A stretch of 38,399 nt of DNA from an uncultured Xylophilus sp. GTDB taxonomy: Bacteria > Pseudomonadota > Gammaproteobacteria > Burkholderiales > Burkholderiaceae_C. Position numbers and translations under genes: made by a program. The notes below the pieces were generated by a model, which saw only the letters and a program-made list of their open reading frames with translations, had not been told where the DNA came from and did not search any database. Location: NCBI GenBank assembly GCA_913776965.1, contig CAJYQL010000051.1, positions 1 through 38,399 on the forward strand, written 5' to 3'. Each line of letters opens with the position of its first letter. Within the stretch, counting starts at the first letter, position 1. This document shows positions 15,199-23,964 of the stretch, piece after piece.

Positions 15199-17436
15199 AT
15201 GACCACCCTGCGCCCCCTGAACGACATCCGCATCCTGAACGTGCGCTACCTGCACGGGTCCAACATCTGGACCTATCGGGAGGTGCTGGAGGTCTGGCTC
15301 GATCTCGGCGAGCTGGAGGAATTCCCGTCCAACAAGCTGCCCGGGCTGAACGAGCGCCTGCAGGCCTGGCTGCCCAACCTGATCGAGCACACCTGCAGTC
15401 CCGGCGAGCGCGGCGGCTTCCTGCAGCGGCTGGAGGGCGGCACCTGGATGGGCCATGTGCTGGAGCACGTGATCATCGAGCTGCTCAACATCGCCGGCAT
15501 GCCGGTCACCTTCGGCCAGACCCGGGAGACGACCCGCTACGGCATCTACCGCATGGTGTTCCGCGCGCAGGACGAGGCTGTCGCCCGTCTGGCGCTGGCC
15601 GAGGGCCATGCATTGCTGATGGCGGCGATCAACGACCGGCCGTTCGAGGTGGCGCCCACGGTGACGCGTCTGCGTGCCCAGATCGACAAGTCCTTCCTCG
15701 GCCCGAGCACCGACTGCATCGTCACCGCGGCCAACGACCGCAAGATCCCCCACATCCGCCTGAACGCCGGCAACCTGGTGCAGCTGGGCTACGGCAAGCG
15801 CCAGCGCCGCATCTGGACCGCCGAGACCGACCGCACCAGCGCGATCGCCGAAAGCATCGCCTCCGACAAGGACCTGACCAAGTCGCTGCTGGCCGCCTGC
15901 GGCGTGCCGGTGCCGGAAGGCCGGATGGTCGCCAGCGCCGCGGAAGCCTGGGAAGCCGCCGAGGACATCGGCCTGCCGGTGGTGGTCAAACCGTCGGACG
16001 GCAACCACGCCCGCGGCGTGACGCTGGACCTGCGCACCGAGGCTGACGTGGCCGTCGCCTTCCGGCTGGCCGAGGCCGAGGGCAGCGGCGTGATGGTCGA
16101 GCGCTGCATCGAAGGCACCGAGCACCGCCTGCTGGTGGTCGGCGGCAAGGTCGTCGCCGCCACCCGCGGCGAGCCGGTGCATGTGACGGGCGACGGCACC
16201 TCGACCATCGCCGAGCTGATCGACAGCCAGATGAACAGCGACCCGCGCCGCGGCTGGGAGCACCAGTTCCCGCTGACCACCATCGATCCGCACAAGGACG
16301 GCGGCGTGCAGCTGGAGATGCGCCGGCAGGGCCTGACGGTCGATTCCGTCCCGCCGGCCGGCCAGAAGGTGCTGGTGCAGCGCACCGGCAACATGGCCAT
16401 CGACTGCACCGACGACGTGCACCCCGAGGTCGCCCACGCGGTGACGCTGGCCGCCCGCATCGTCGGCCTGGACATCGCCGGCATCGACCTGGTGACGCGC
16501 GACATCCGCCTGCCCCTGCAGGCCCAGCGCGGCGCGATCGTCGAGGTGAACGCCGGCCCCGGCCTGCTGATGCACCTGAAGCCGACCCAGGGCCAGCCGC
16601 GCCCGGTCGGCCGCGCGATCTGCGATCACCTGTTCGCCGACGGCGACAACGGCCGTATCCCGCTGGTCGGTATTACCGGCTCGCGCCACAACGCCGCCAT
16701 CGCCCGGCTGGTCGCGTGGCTCTCCCACCTGGACGGCCACCATCCCGGCGTCGCCTGCCAGGACGGCCTGTTCCTCGACCGCCGCTGCCACGACGCGGCC
16801 GACAACGCCCACTGGAAGGCCGGCGAGCGCCTGCTGATCAACCGCAACGTGGACCTGGCGATCATCGAGAACGGCGCCGCCTCGATCCTGCGCGACGGCC
16901 TGGCCTACGACCGCTGCTCGGTCGGCCTGGTGACCGACTTCGGCGGCATGGAGGCGTTGGCCGAGTTCGACGTGCACACCACCGAGCACATGCGCAAGGC
17001 GGTCCGCACCCAGGTGGACGTGGTGCTGGCAGACGGCGTGGCGGTACTGAACGCGGCCGATCCGGACGTCGCGGCTCTCGCCCCGCTGTGCGACGGCGAG
17101 GTGATCCTGTACGCGGCCGACCCGACCCACCCGGCCATCGCTGCGCACTGCGCCGCAGGCGGCCGGGCGGTGGTGATGCGCAACGGCCGGATCGCGCTGG
17201 TCGCGGACAGCCAGGACGTGCCGCTGTCGGGCCTGGGTCCGCTCGATGCCTGGCGCAGCCGCCACGGCGCGCTGCCCGACGAGGCGCTGCTCGCCGCGGC
17301 CGCCACCGGCTGGGCGCTCGGCATCCGCCCCTGCCTGATCGGCGCCGGCCTGGAAGCCTTCGAGCCCGAAGCGGGCGTGCCGCTGCGAACCGGCGCCGAC
17401 CAGACCGTCCGCGAAACCGCTGCCGTCGCCGCCTGA
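15199..17436 (+). CDS. CphA2-like cyanophycin synthetase with degenerate Mur-ligase half
   Basis: A 745-residue relative of cyanophycin synthetase. The N domain (1 to about 160) holds LGPSTDCIVTAANDRKIPHI; the ATP-grasp domain (about 165-480) holds DKDLTKSLLAACGVPVPEGR, VVVKPSDGNHARGVTL and IVEVNAGPGLLMHLKPT. These catalyse addition of Asp to the polymer in CphA1. The third, Mur-ligase-like half begins at GRIPLVGITGSRHNAA (P-loop position about 491-499), where CphA1 has GTNGKTTT: the Lys and Thr residues are gone. The last Mur domain is also absent, so the protein is about 115 residues shorter than its neighbour. In cyanobacteria, CphA2 enzymes with a reduced Mur half polymerise beta-Asp-Arg dipeptide rather than free amino acids; the same role here is inference. 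It precedes cphA1 by 79 bases. Confidence 0.88.
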   Translation: MTTLRPLNDIRILNVRYLHGSNIWTYREVLEVWLDLGELEEFPSNKLPGLNERLQAWLPNLIEHTCSPGERGGFLQRLEGGTWMGHVLEHVIIELLNIAGMPVTFGQTRETTRYGIYRMVFRAQDEAVARLALAEGHALLMAAINDRPFEVAPTVTRLRAQIDKSFLGPSTDCIVTAANDRKIPHIRLNAGNLVQLGYGKRQRRIWTAETDRTSAIAESIASDKDLTKSLLAACGVPVPEGRMVASAAEAWEAAEDIGLPVVVKPSDGNHARGVTLDLRTEADVAVAFRLAEAEGSGVMVERCIEGTEHRLLVVGGKVVAATRGEPVHVTGDGTSTIAELIDSQMNSDPRRGWEHQFPLTTIDPHKDGGVQLEMRRQGLTVDSVPPAGQKVLVQRTGNMAIDCTDDVHPEVAHAVTLAARIVGLDIAGIDLVTRDIRLPLQAQRGAIVEVNAGPGLLMHLKPTQGQPRPVGRAICDHLFADGDNGRIPLVGITGSRHNAAIARLVAWLSHLDGHHPGVACQDGLFLDRRCHDAADNAHWKAGERLLINRNVDLAIIENGAASILRDGLAYDRCSVGLVTDFGGMEALAEFDVHTTEHMRKAVRTQVDVVLADGVAVLNAADPDVAALAPLCDGEVILYAADPTHPAIAAHCAAGGRAVVMRNGRIALVADSQDVPLSGLGPLDAWRSRHGALPDEALLAAAATGWALGIRPCLIGAGLEAFEPEAGVPLRTGADQTVRETAAVAA

Positions 17437-17515
17437 CCGCACCGCCGCCCGCCCTCTCCTTCTGACCCCCGCGCGCCGGCTCCGGCCGTGCGCCGCCCCG
17501 ACGGACCGACCTCCC

Positions 17516-20095
17516 ATGGAAATTTCCCGCCTGCGCGCCCTGCGCGGCCCCAACCTCTGGAGCCGCCACACCTCGATCGAAGCGGTCGTGACCTGCGGCC
17601 CCGACTGCTGCGCGATCGCGCACGTGCCCGGCTTCGAGCAGCGGGTGCGCGCGCTGTTCCCGACGATCGGCGCGCTGCGCCACGCCGGCCAGGCGTCCGA
17701 AGTCACGCTCGCGTCCGTCGCCGGCACCGCGGCGCTGGCGCTGCAGGCCCAGGCCGGCTGTCCGGTGACGTTCCACCGTACCACCGCCACGCCGGAGCCC
17801 GGCGTGCACCAGGTGGTCGTGCAGTACAGCGAGGAGGCCGTCGGCCGCCGCGCCTTTGCCCTGGCGCACGCGCTGGTGCAGGCCGCGCTCGGCGACGGCA
17901 GCTTCGATGCCGCCGCCGCCATCGCCGAGCTGCGCGCGCTGGACGAGGACGAGCGCCTCGGCCCCAGCACCGGCTGCATCGTCGATGCGGCGGTCGCCCG
18001 CGGCATCCCGTACCGCCGGCTCACCCAGGGCAGCCTGGTGCAGTTCGGCTGGGGCTCCAAGCAGCGCCGCATCCAGGCGGCCGAGGTGGACGGCACCAGC
18101 GCCGTCTCCGAGGCCATCGCCCAGGACAAGGACCTGACCAAGAACCTGCTGCACGCCGCCGGGGTGCCGGTGCCGCTCGGCCGGCCGGTCGCGTCCGCCG
18201 AGGAAGGCTGGCGCGTCGCCCAGGAGATCGGCCTGCCGGTGGTGGTCAAGCCGCAGGACGGCAACCAGGGCAAGGGCGTCACCGTCAATCTGATGGACCG
18301 CGAGCACATGGACATCGCCTTCAAGGCGGCGGCCGAATACGGCGACGTGATCGTCGAGCGCTTCCTGCCCGGCTACGACTTCCGCCTGCTGGTGGTAGGC
18401 CAGAAGCTGATCGCCGCCTCGCGCCGCGACCCGCCGCAGGTGATCGGCGACGGCGTGCACACGGTGCGCGAGCTGGTGGACATCGTCAACAGCGACCCCA
18501 AGCGCGGCGACGGCCATGCCACCGCGCTCACCAAGATCCGTTTCGACGACATCGCGATCCTGCGGCTCTCCACCCAGGGCCTGGTGCCCGAGTCAGTGCC
18601 CGACAAGGGCCGCCGCGTGATCCTGCGCAACAACGCCAACCTGTCGACCGGCGGCACCGCCACCGACGTGACCGACGACGTGCATCCCGACGTGGCCGCG
18701 CGCGCGGTGGCGGCGGCGCAGATGGTCGGCCTGGACATCTGCGGCGTGGACGTGGTCTGCGAGACCGTGCTGCGGCCGCTGGAGGAACAGAGCGGCGGCA
18801 TCGTCGAGGTGAACGCCGCGCCCGGGCTGCGCATGCACCTGACGCCCTCCTACGGCAAGCCGCGCGCGGTCGGCGAGGCGGTGATCGCCGGCATGTTCGA
18901 CCCGGGCGACGACGGCCGCATCCCGGTGGTCGCCGTGACCGGCACCAACGGCAAGACCACCACCACCCGTCTGATCGCCCACATCCTGGCGAGCAGCGGG
19001 CTGCGGGTCGGCATGACCAACACCGACGGCGTCTACGTGGACGGCCGCCAGACCGACAGCGGCGACTGCAGCGGCCCGAAGAGCGCACGCAACGTGCTGA
19101 TGCACCCGGACGCCGACGCGGCCGTCTTCGAGGTGGCCCGCGGCGGCGTGCTGCGCGAGGGCCTGGGCTTCGACCGCTGCCAGGTGGCGGTGGTGACCAA
19201 CATCGGCGAAGGCGACCACCTGGGCCTGAACTACATCACCACGGTCGAGGACCTGGCGGTGCTGAAGCGGGTGATCGTGCAGAACGTGGCGCCCACCGGC
19301 TTCGCGGTGCTCAACGCCGCCGACCCGATCGTCGCCGCGATGGCCGCCAACAGCACCGGCGACGTAATCTTCTTCGCCGCCGACCGCCAGCACCCGGTGA
19401 TGGCCAAGCACCGGGCCCAGGGCCGCCGCACCGTCTACATCGACCGCGACCAGCTGGTCGCCTCCGAAGGCTCCTGGCGCGAGAGCGTGCCGCTGCGCGA
19501 CATCCCCATCACCCGGGGCGGCGCGATCGGCTTCCAGGTCGACAACGCGATGGCCGCCGTCGCCGCCGCCTGGGCGCTCGGCACCGGCTGGGACGTGATC
19601 CGCGCCGGTCTCGCCAGCTTCGCGAGCGACGCGGCGACCGTGCCTGGCCGCTTCAACCTGATGGACTACCGCGGCGCCACCGTGATCGCCGACTACGGCC
19701 ACAACCCCGATGCGATGCGTGCCCTGGTGCAGGCCGTCGGCGCGCTGCCGGGCGAACGCCGCTCGGTGGTGATCAGCGGCGCCGGTGACCGCCGCGATAG
19801 CGACATCCGCGACCAGACCGCGATCCTCGGCGCCGCTTTCGACGAAGTCATCCTGTACCAGGACGCGGCCCAGCGGGGTCGCGCCGACGGCGAGGTGATG
19901 GCGCTGCTGCGCGAAGGCCTGCACAACGCGTCGCGCACCACGCAGGTCGAGGAGATCCGCGGCGAGTTCGCCGCCATCGACACCGCGCTGGAGCGGCTGC
20001 AGCCGGGCGACCTGTGCCTGATCCTGGTGGACCAGGTGGAAGAGGCGCTGGCGCACCTGGCCCGCCGCATCGCCGAGGTGCCGCAGCCGGCCTGA
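17516..20095 (+). CDS. cphA: Cyanophycin synthetase CphA1-type
   Basis: An 859-residue full-length enzyme that makes the storage polymer cyanophycin (poly-Asp with Arg side chains) from Asp, Arg and ATP in the cytoplasm. The N domain is residues 1 to about 160 (start MEISRLRALRGPNLWSRHT). The ATP-grasp domain has LGPSTGCIVDAA, VVVKPQDGNQGKGVTV (Lys near 245) and GIVEVNAAPGLRMHL. The Mur-ligase-like domain that adds Arg has an intact P-loop VTGTNGKTTTTRL (GTNGKT about 476-481), FEVARGGVLREGLGF, TNIGEGDHLG and the C-terminal PGRFNLMDYRGATVIADYGH block followed by NPDAM. All expected catalytic signatures are present. ATG 17516 is in the standard position. With its upstream paralogue it forms a two-gene operon; no cyanophycinase (cphB) or isoaspartyl dipeptidase is in the window. 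Confidence 0.96.
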   Translation: MEISRLRALRGPNLWSRHTSIEAVVTCGPDCCAIAHVPGFEQRVRALFPTIGALRHAGQASEVTLASVAGTAALALQAQAGCPVTFHRTTATPEPGVHQVVVQYSEEAVGRRAFALAHALVQAALGDGSFDAAAAIAELRALDEDERLGPSTGCIVDAAVARGIPYRRLTQGSLVQFGWGSKQRRIQAAEVDGTSAVSEAIAQDKDLTKNLLHAAGVPVPLGRPVASAEEGWRVAQEIGLPVVVKPQDGNQGKGVTVNLMDREHMDIAFKAAAEYGDVIVERFLPGYDFRLLVVGQKLIAASRRDPPQVIGDGVHTVRELVDIVNSDPKRGDGHATALTKIRFDDIAILRLSTQGLVPESVPDKGRRVILRNNANLSTGGTATDVTDDVHPDVAARAVAAAQMVGLDICGVDVVCETVLRPLEEQSGGIVEVNAAPGLRMHLTPSYGKPRAVGEAVIAGMFDPGDDGRIPVVAVTGTNGKTTTTRLIAHILASSGLRVGMTNTDGVYVDGRQTDSGDCSGPKSARNVLMHPDADAAVFEVARGGVLREGLGFDRCQVAVVTNIGEGDHLGLNYITTVEDLAVLKRVIVQNVAPTGFAVLNAADPIVAAMAANSTGDVIFFAADRQHPVMAKHRAQGRRTVYIDRDQLVASEGSWRESVPLRDIPITRGGAIGFQVDNAMAAVAAAWALGTGWDVIRAGLASFASDAATVPGRFNLMDYRGATVIADYGHNPDAMRALVQAVGALPGERRSVVISGAGDRRDSDIRDQTAILGAAFDEVILYQDAAQRGRADGEVMALLREGLHNASRTTQVEEIRGEFAAIDTALERLQPGDLCLILVDQVEEALAHLARRIAEVPQPA

Positions 20096-20139
20096 CCGTG
20101 CGAGGGCCCGTCCCCGCACCCTGCGTTTCGCGCTGTCCG

Positions 20140-20212
20140 AAGGCCGGTTTTCGCAAGGAAATCGGCCTTCCGCGCAGGTGGGACCTGCGCAAACAGCTAT
20201 CTATTCGATAGC
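20140..20212 (-). repeat. Dispersed GATAGC-type repeat, copy B (between cphA and ferredoxin)
   Basis: On the minus strand it reads GCTATC-GAATA-GATAGC (hairpin), then TGTTTGCGCAGGT, a GGG-type loop, ACCTGCGC and a GGCCGATTTCC/GGAAAATC-like tail. The 8-bp stem GCGCAGGT/ACCTGCGC (20172-20190) and the imperfect stem at 20142-20167 are visible by eye. It lies between convergent cphA and ferredoxin genes and can act as a terminator for both. Its first bases encode the last residues and stop codon of the ferredoxin. Confidence 0.75.
20172..20190. terminator. Bidirectional terminator-like hairpin within repeat copy B
   Basis: GCGCAGGT, loop GGG, ACCTGCGC is a perfect 8-bp stem located 76 bases after the cphA stop and 10 bases after the ferredoxin stop on the other strand. 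An AAAC run follows on the plus strand, which is GTTT on the minus strand, so the T tract is short. Confidence 0.5.
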
Positions 20213-20566
20213 ACCGAGGCGGACCGCGCCCGGCGCCTCCAGCACCACGTCCGCCGTCGGATGCGCGACGCAGGGCAGCACATACCCCTCGGCCTTCTCG
20301 TCGGCACTCAGCCCGGGCCAGGCGATACGGTAGCGCACCGCACCCGCCGTCATCCGGCACAGGCAGGCGCGGCAGGTGCCGTTGCGGCAGGAGGTCGGCA
20401 GCTCGATCCCGGCGAAGGCGGCCGCCTCGCGCAGCGTCAGCGCTGAGGGTGCCTCGGCCGTCCAGCCCTGGGGGTCGATGCGCAGCGCAAAGACCGCATC
20501 GTCGTCGGTGGGGCAAACCGCCGGGTCGGCGACGGGCAGAGCGGTCGGAGGCAGAGCGGAGGACAT
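20201..20566 (-). CDS. 2Fe-2S plant-type ferredoxin domain protein
   Basis: A 121-residue protein whose C-terminal 80 residues form a plant-type [2Fe-2S] ferredoxin. Cluster ligands are Cys60, Cys65 and Cys68 in SCRNGTCRACLC, and Cys99 in VLPCVAHPTADVVLEAPG. Cys70 is an additional cysteine next to the cluster. The first 45 residues are Pro/Ala rich with no targeting signal. It would carry electrons for an oxygenase or reductase that is not encoded nearby. ATG 20566 is preferred; an in-frame start at 20650 would add 28 poorly coding residues. The terminal Ala-Ile-Glu and the TAG stop come from the head of repeat copy B, so the original terminus may have been altered. It diverges from the kaiC-like gene across 194 bases. 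Confidence 0.9.
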   Translation of the reverse strand: MSSALPPTALPVADPAVCPTDDDAVFALRIDPQGWTAEAPSALTLREAAAFAGIELPTSCRNGTCRACLCRMTAGAVRYRIAWPGLSADEKAEGYVLPCVAHPTADVVLEAPGAVRLGAIE

Positions 20567-20760
20567 CGGCGAAAGGTTGGAGCGAAGGGCGGCGAAGCCG
20601 TCCAGCGGCCGGCGAACAACGGGCAAGGGTGCGGAGGCAGCGACAACCACGACTGTAGGGCCGCGCCGCCTGATCGACGACCGGTGCCGCCCGGGTTCAT
20701 CCCGCGCCCGCGCCGGCAGCCCTTCGCCGATACTCGGCAGGTCCCTTCCCGACCTTTGCC

Positions 20761-22266
20761 ATGAGCCTCTCCCCTATCGCGCCGCAGGAACGCACCTCCA
20801 CCGGCATTTCCGGCCTCGACGACATCCTCGGCGGCGGCTGGCCGACCGGCCATCTCTATCTGGTGGAAGGCGAACCGGGCGCCGGCAAGACGACGCTGGG
20901 GCTGCAGTTCCTGCTCGACGGCGCGGCACGCGGCGACCGCTGCCTCTACATCACCCTGTCGGAGACCCGGGAAGAGCTGATCACCGTCGCCGACTCGCAC
21001 GGCTGGGACCTGGCGGGCATCGACATCTTCGAACTGATCGACACCAACGGCCTGAAGCCCGATGCCGAACAGTCGATCCTGCATCCGTCGGAACTGGAGC
21101 TCGGCGAGACGATCCGTGACGTGATGGTCGAGATCGAACGACTGCAGCCGCGGCGCGTGGTGTTCGACAGCCTGTCGGAGATGCGGCTGCTGGCGCAGGA
21201 TGCGCTGCGCTACCGCCGGCAGATCCTCGCGCTCAAGCAGTTCCTGCGCCGCTTCGACTGCACCACCCTGCTGCTGGACGACAAGACCAGCGGCTCCAAC
21301 GACCTGCAGCTGCATAGCCTGGCGCACGGCGTGCTCACGCTGATGCAGACCACCGGCGAATACGGCGACGAGCGCCGCACGCTGCGGGTGGCGAAGCTGC
21401 GCGGCGCGCGCTTTCGCGGCGGCACCCATGATTTCAACCTCGGCACGGGCGGGCTGCGGGTGTTCCCGCGGCTGGTCGCCGCCGAGCACCGCCACGACCA
21501 GCGGCACGAGGTGATGCCGACCGGTACTGCCAAACTCGATCTGCTGCTCGGCGGCGGCCTCTACTACGGCACCAACACGCTGTTCGTCGGCCCGTCGGGC
21601 GTCGGCAAGACGACCACCGCGCTGTCGTGCGTCTTCGCAGCCCTGGAGCGCGGCGAGAAGGCGACTTACTACCTGTTCGACGAAGGCCTGCCGACACTGG
21701 TGTCGCGCTGCACCGCCCTCGGCATTCCGCTCCAGCCGTACCTGGATTCCGGCCAGCTGGAAATCCACCCGCTCGACCCGGCCGAGGTGTCGCCCGGCCA
21801 GTTCGCGATGAACGTGCGCGATGCGGTCGAGCGCCGCGGCGCCCGGGTGATCGGCATCGACAGCCTGAACGCCTATCTGCAGTCGATGCCCGGCAGCCGA
21901 TTCCTGCTGCTGCAGATGCACGAGCTGCTGACTTACCTGAACCAGCGCGGCGTCGCGACCATCCTGATCCTGAGCCAGCACGGCGTGCTCGGCGAAGGCC
22001 GGATCGACGTCGATCTCAGCTACCTGAGCGATGCGCTGCTGATGTTCCGGTATTTCGAAGCGCGCGGCAGCCTGCTGCGGGCGCTGTCGGTAGTCAAGAG
22101 CCGAGCCAGCAGCCACGAGTTCACGATCCGCGAATTCCGGCTCGGTGCCCAGGGCATTGAGGTCGGCCCGGCGCTGAGCGACTTCGAGGGCGTGCTCGGC
22201 GGCATCACCACCTACCGCGGCAGCGGCTCCCTGCTCGGCGACGACACCCGCATCGTGGAGGCCTGA
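20761..22266 (+). CDS. KaiC-like two-domain RecA-fold ATPase
   Basis: A 501-residue tandem-RecA protein of the KaiC family. The first domain (about 12-245) has TGISGLDDILGGGWPTGHLY, Walker A GEPGAGKTT (37-45, Lys43), the acidic pair in YITLSETREEL and Walker B RRVVFDSLSE. The second (about 250-485) has TGTAKLDLLLGGGL, Walker A GPSGVGKTTT (278-287, Lys284), YYLFDEGLPTLV and Walker B VIGIDSLNAY. No kaiA or kaiB is nearby. In non-cyanobacteria such proteins are ATPases or autokinases often paired with histidine kinases and linked to stress responses. The next gene is such a kinase; the TGA of this gene overlaps its ATG by one base. I infer that the two act together, with this protein sensing or timing and the kinase signalling. 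Confidence 0.92.
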   Translation: MSLSPIAPQERTSTGISGLDDILGGGWPTGHLYLVEGEPGAGKTTLGLQFLLDGAARGDRCLYITLSETREELITVADSHGWDLAGIDIFELIDTNGLKPDAEQSILHPSELELGETIRDVMVEIERLQPRRVVFDSLSEMRLLAQDALRYRRQILALKQFLRRFDCTTLLLDDKTSGSNDLQLHSLAHGVLTLMQTTGEYGDERRTLRVAKLRGARFRGGTHDFNLGTGGLRVFPRLVAAEHRHDQRHEVMPTGTAKLDLLLGGGLYYGTNTLFVGPSGVGKTTTALSCVFAALERGEKATYYLFDEGLPTLVSRCTALGIPLQPYLDSGQLEIHPLDPAEVSPGQFAMNVRDAVERRGARVIGIDSLNAYLQSMPGSRFLLLQMHELLTYLNQRGVATILILSQHGVLGEGRIDVDLSYLSDALLMFRYFEARGSLLRALSVVKSRASSHEFTIREFRLGAQGIEVGPALSDFEGVLGGITTYRGSGSLLGDDTRIVEA

Positions 22267-23960
22267 TGGAGCGGCGCGTGCTCATCCACGCACCGCGCGG
22301 CCGCGACGCCGCGGTGGTGAAGCAGGTGCTGGCCGACAGCGGCATGGCCTCGCGCATCTGCCCCACGCCGGACGACCTGCTGCAGCAGCTCGAGCACGAC
22401 GGTGCCGGCGCCGCGGTGGTGACCGAGGAGGCTTTTCCGGTGCTGCAGGATGCGCCGCTGCACCGCTGGCTGCAACGCCAGCCGAGCTGGTCGGACTTCC
22501 CGTTCGTGGTGCTGGCGACCCGCCAGGCCTCGCGCCGGTCGGCCGGCGCCACTGCCTCGCTGCGCAAGCTCGGCAACGTGGTGCTGCTGGAGCGGCCGGT
22601 CAATGCCGAGACGCTGTCCAGCGCGGTCGCCTCGGCGCTGCGGGGCCGCGCCCGCCAGTACGCCACCCGCAGCCACCTGCTGGAACTGGAGCAGACCCGC
22701 GCGACGGTGGAGCGGCTCAACCGCGAACTGGAAGACCGGATCGCGATCCGCACCCGCGAACTCGCCAGCGCCAACGACCGGCTGATGGCCGAGATCTCCG
22801 AGCGCGAGCGCGCCCAGGCAGCCCTCGCGCAGGCCCAGAAGATGGAAGCGGTCGGCCGGCTGACCGGCGGCATCGCGCACGACTTCAACAACCTGCTGCA
22901 CGTGGTCAGCATGAACCTGGACCTGGTCGGACGGCTGGCGTCCGAGCCCAAGGTCGCGACCGTCGCGGCCCAGGCCAAGCGCGCGGTCAGCCGCGGCTCC
23001 AAGCTCACCGCGCAGCTGCTGTCCTTCGCGCGCAGCCAGTCGCTGCTGCCGCGCCATACCGACGTGAATGCGTTGCTGCAGGGCATGCAAGAGCTGGTGG
23101 CGGTGTCGGTCGGCTCGGCGATCCGGGTCGAGACAGCGCTGCACGACGGCCCGGTGCATGCGGTGCTCGACGCCAACCAGCTGGAGATGGCGGTCCTGAA
23201 CCTCGCGGTCAACGCCAAGGACGCGATGCCCGCCGGCGGTGCGCTGCGCATCGCGACCCGGGTGGACCGGCTGGCCGAGGGCGACACCGCCCTGCCGGCC
23301 GGCGACTATCTGGTGGTGTCGGTCGCCGACGAGGGCGAAGGCATTCCGCAGCACCTGCTCGGCAAGGTGTTCGATCCGTTCTTCACCACCAAGCCGCTCG
23401 GCAGCGGCACCGGGCTCGGCCTGAGCCAGGTCTACGGCTTTGCACAGCAGTCCGGCGGGCTAGCCCGGGTGTCCAGCCCGCCGGGCGACGGCACGACGGT
23501 GGAGATGCTGTTCCCGCTGGCCCGGGAAGAAGACGCGGCGCCGCCGGAAGCGACCGCGCCGGCGCCTGCCGCGCCGGTCGGCCCCTTCCACATCCTGGTG
23601 GTGGAGGACGACACCGATGTGCGCCGGGTGATCGTCGAGAGCCTGCAGCTCGCCGGCCACCGGGTGACCGCCGCCGCCGACGGCCCGGACGGCCTGCAGG
23701 CGCTGGAGGCCGCGCGGCCCGACCTGCTGCTGGTGGACTACGCCATGCCCGGCATGACCGGCGCCGAAGTCATCGAATACGCGCGGCTGCGTTTCCCGGG
23801 GCTGCCGGTGATCCTGGCGACCGGCTATGCCGACATGGCCGAGGTCGGTCGGGTGCTGGGCACCCAGTCGGTGCTGATCAAGCCGTTCGACATCGCCACG
23901 CTGAGCCGGGCGGTGGCGCAGGTGATGTCGCAGCGGCCCGCGGCACCGGTTTCTGCATGA
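22266..23960 (+). CDS. Hybrid histidine kinase with degenerate N-terminal receiver, partner of the KaiC-like ATPase
   Basis: A 564-residue soluble hybrid kinase. Residues 1 to about 130 resemble a receiver domain without its phosphorylation site: the acidic pair is replaced by HAPRG, the usual Asp position reads VVTEEAF, and the conserved Lys is Arg in LLERPVN. A coiled coil follows (about 140-190, ELEDRIAIRTRELASANDRL). The dimerisation/phosphoacceptor helix is GRLTGGIAHDFNNLLHVV, His205. The ATPase domain has NLAVNAKDAMPAGG, DEGEGIP and GSGTGLGLSQVYGF. The C-terminal receiver is intact (VVEDDTDV, Asp491 in LLLVDYAMPG, Lys in LIKPFD). No membrane segment and no DNA-binding output are present. 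Coupling to the KaiC-like gene by a TGATG overlap suggests the pseudo-receiver docks the ATPase; this is inference. Confidence 0.92.
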   Translation: MERRVLIHAPRGRDAAVVKQVLADSGMASRICPTPDDLLQQLEHDGAGAAVVTEEAFPVLQDAPLHRWLQRQPSWSDFPFVVLATRQASRRSAGATASLRKLGNVVLLERPVNAETLSSAVASALRGRARQYATRSHLLELEQTRATVERLNRELEDRIAIRTRELASANDRLMAEISERERAQAALAQAQKMEAVGRLTGGIAHDFNNLLHVVSMNLDLVGRLASEPKVATVAAQAKRAVSRGSKLTAQLLSFARSQSLLPRHTDVNALLQGMQELVAVSVGSAIRVETALHDGPVHAVLDANQLEMAVLNLAVNAKDAMPAGGALRIATRVDRLAEGDTALPAGDYLVVSVADEGEGIPQHLLGKVFDPFFTTKPLGSGTGLGLSQVYGFAQQSGGLARVSSPPGDGTTVEMLFPLAREEDAAPPEATAPAPAAPVGPFHILVVEDDTDVRRVIVESLQLAGHRVTAAADGPDGLQALEAARPDLLLVDYAMPGMTGAEVIEYARLRFPGLPVILATGYADMAEVGRVLGTQSVLIKPFDIATLSRAVAQVMSQRPAAPVSA

Positions 23961-23964
23961 AATA

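Noticed and set aside
15064-18324. Very long open frame (over 1000 codons) on the minus strand across the cyanophycin synthetase genes
   Set aside because: It is antisense to two clearly recognisable enzymes. Its translation is Ala/Gly/Arg/His low complexity, as expected from antisense frames in GC-rich DNA with strong third-position bias.
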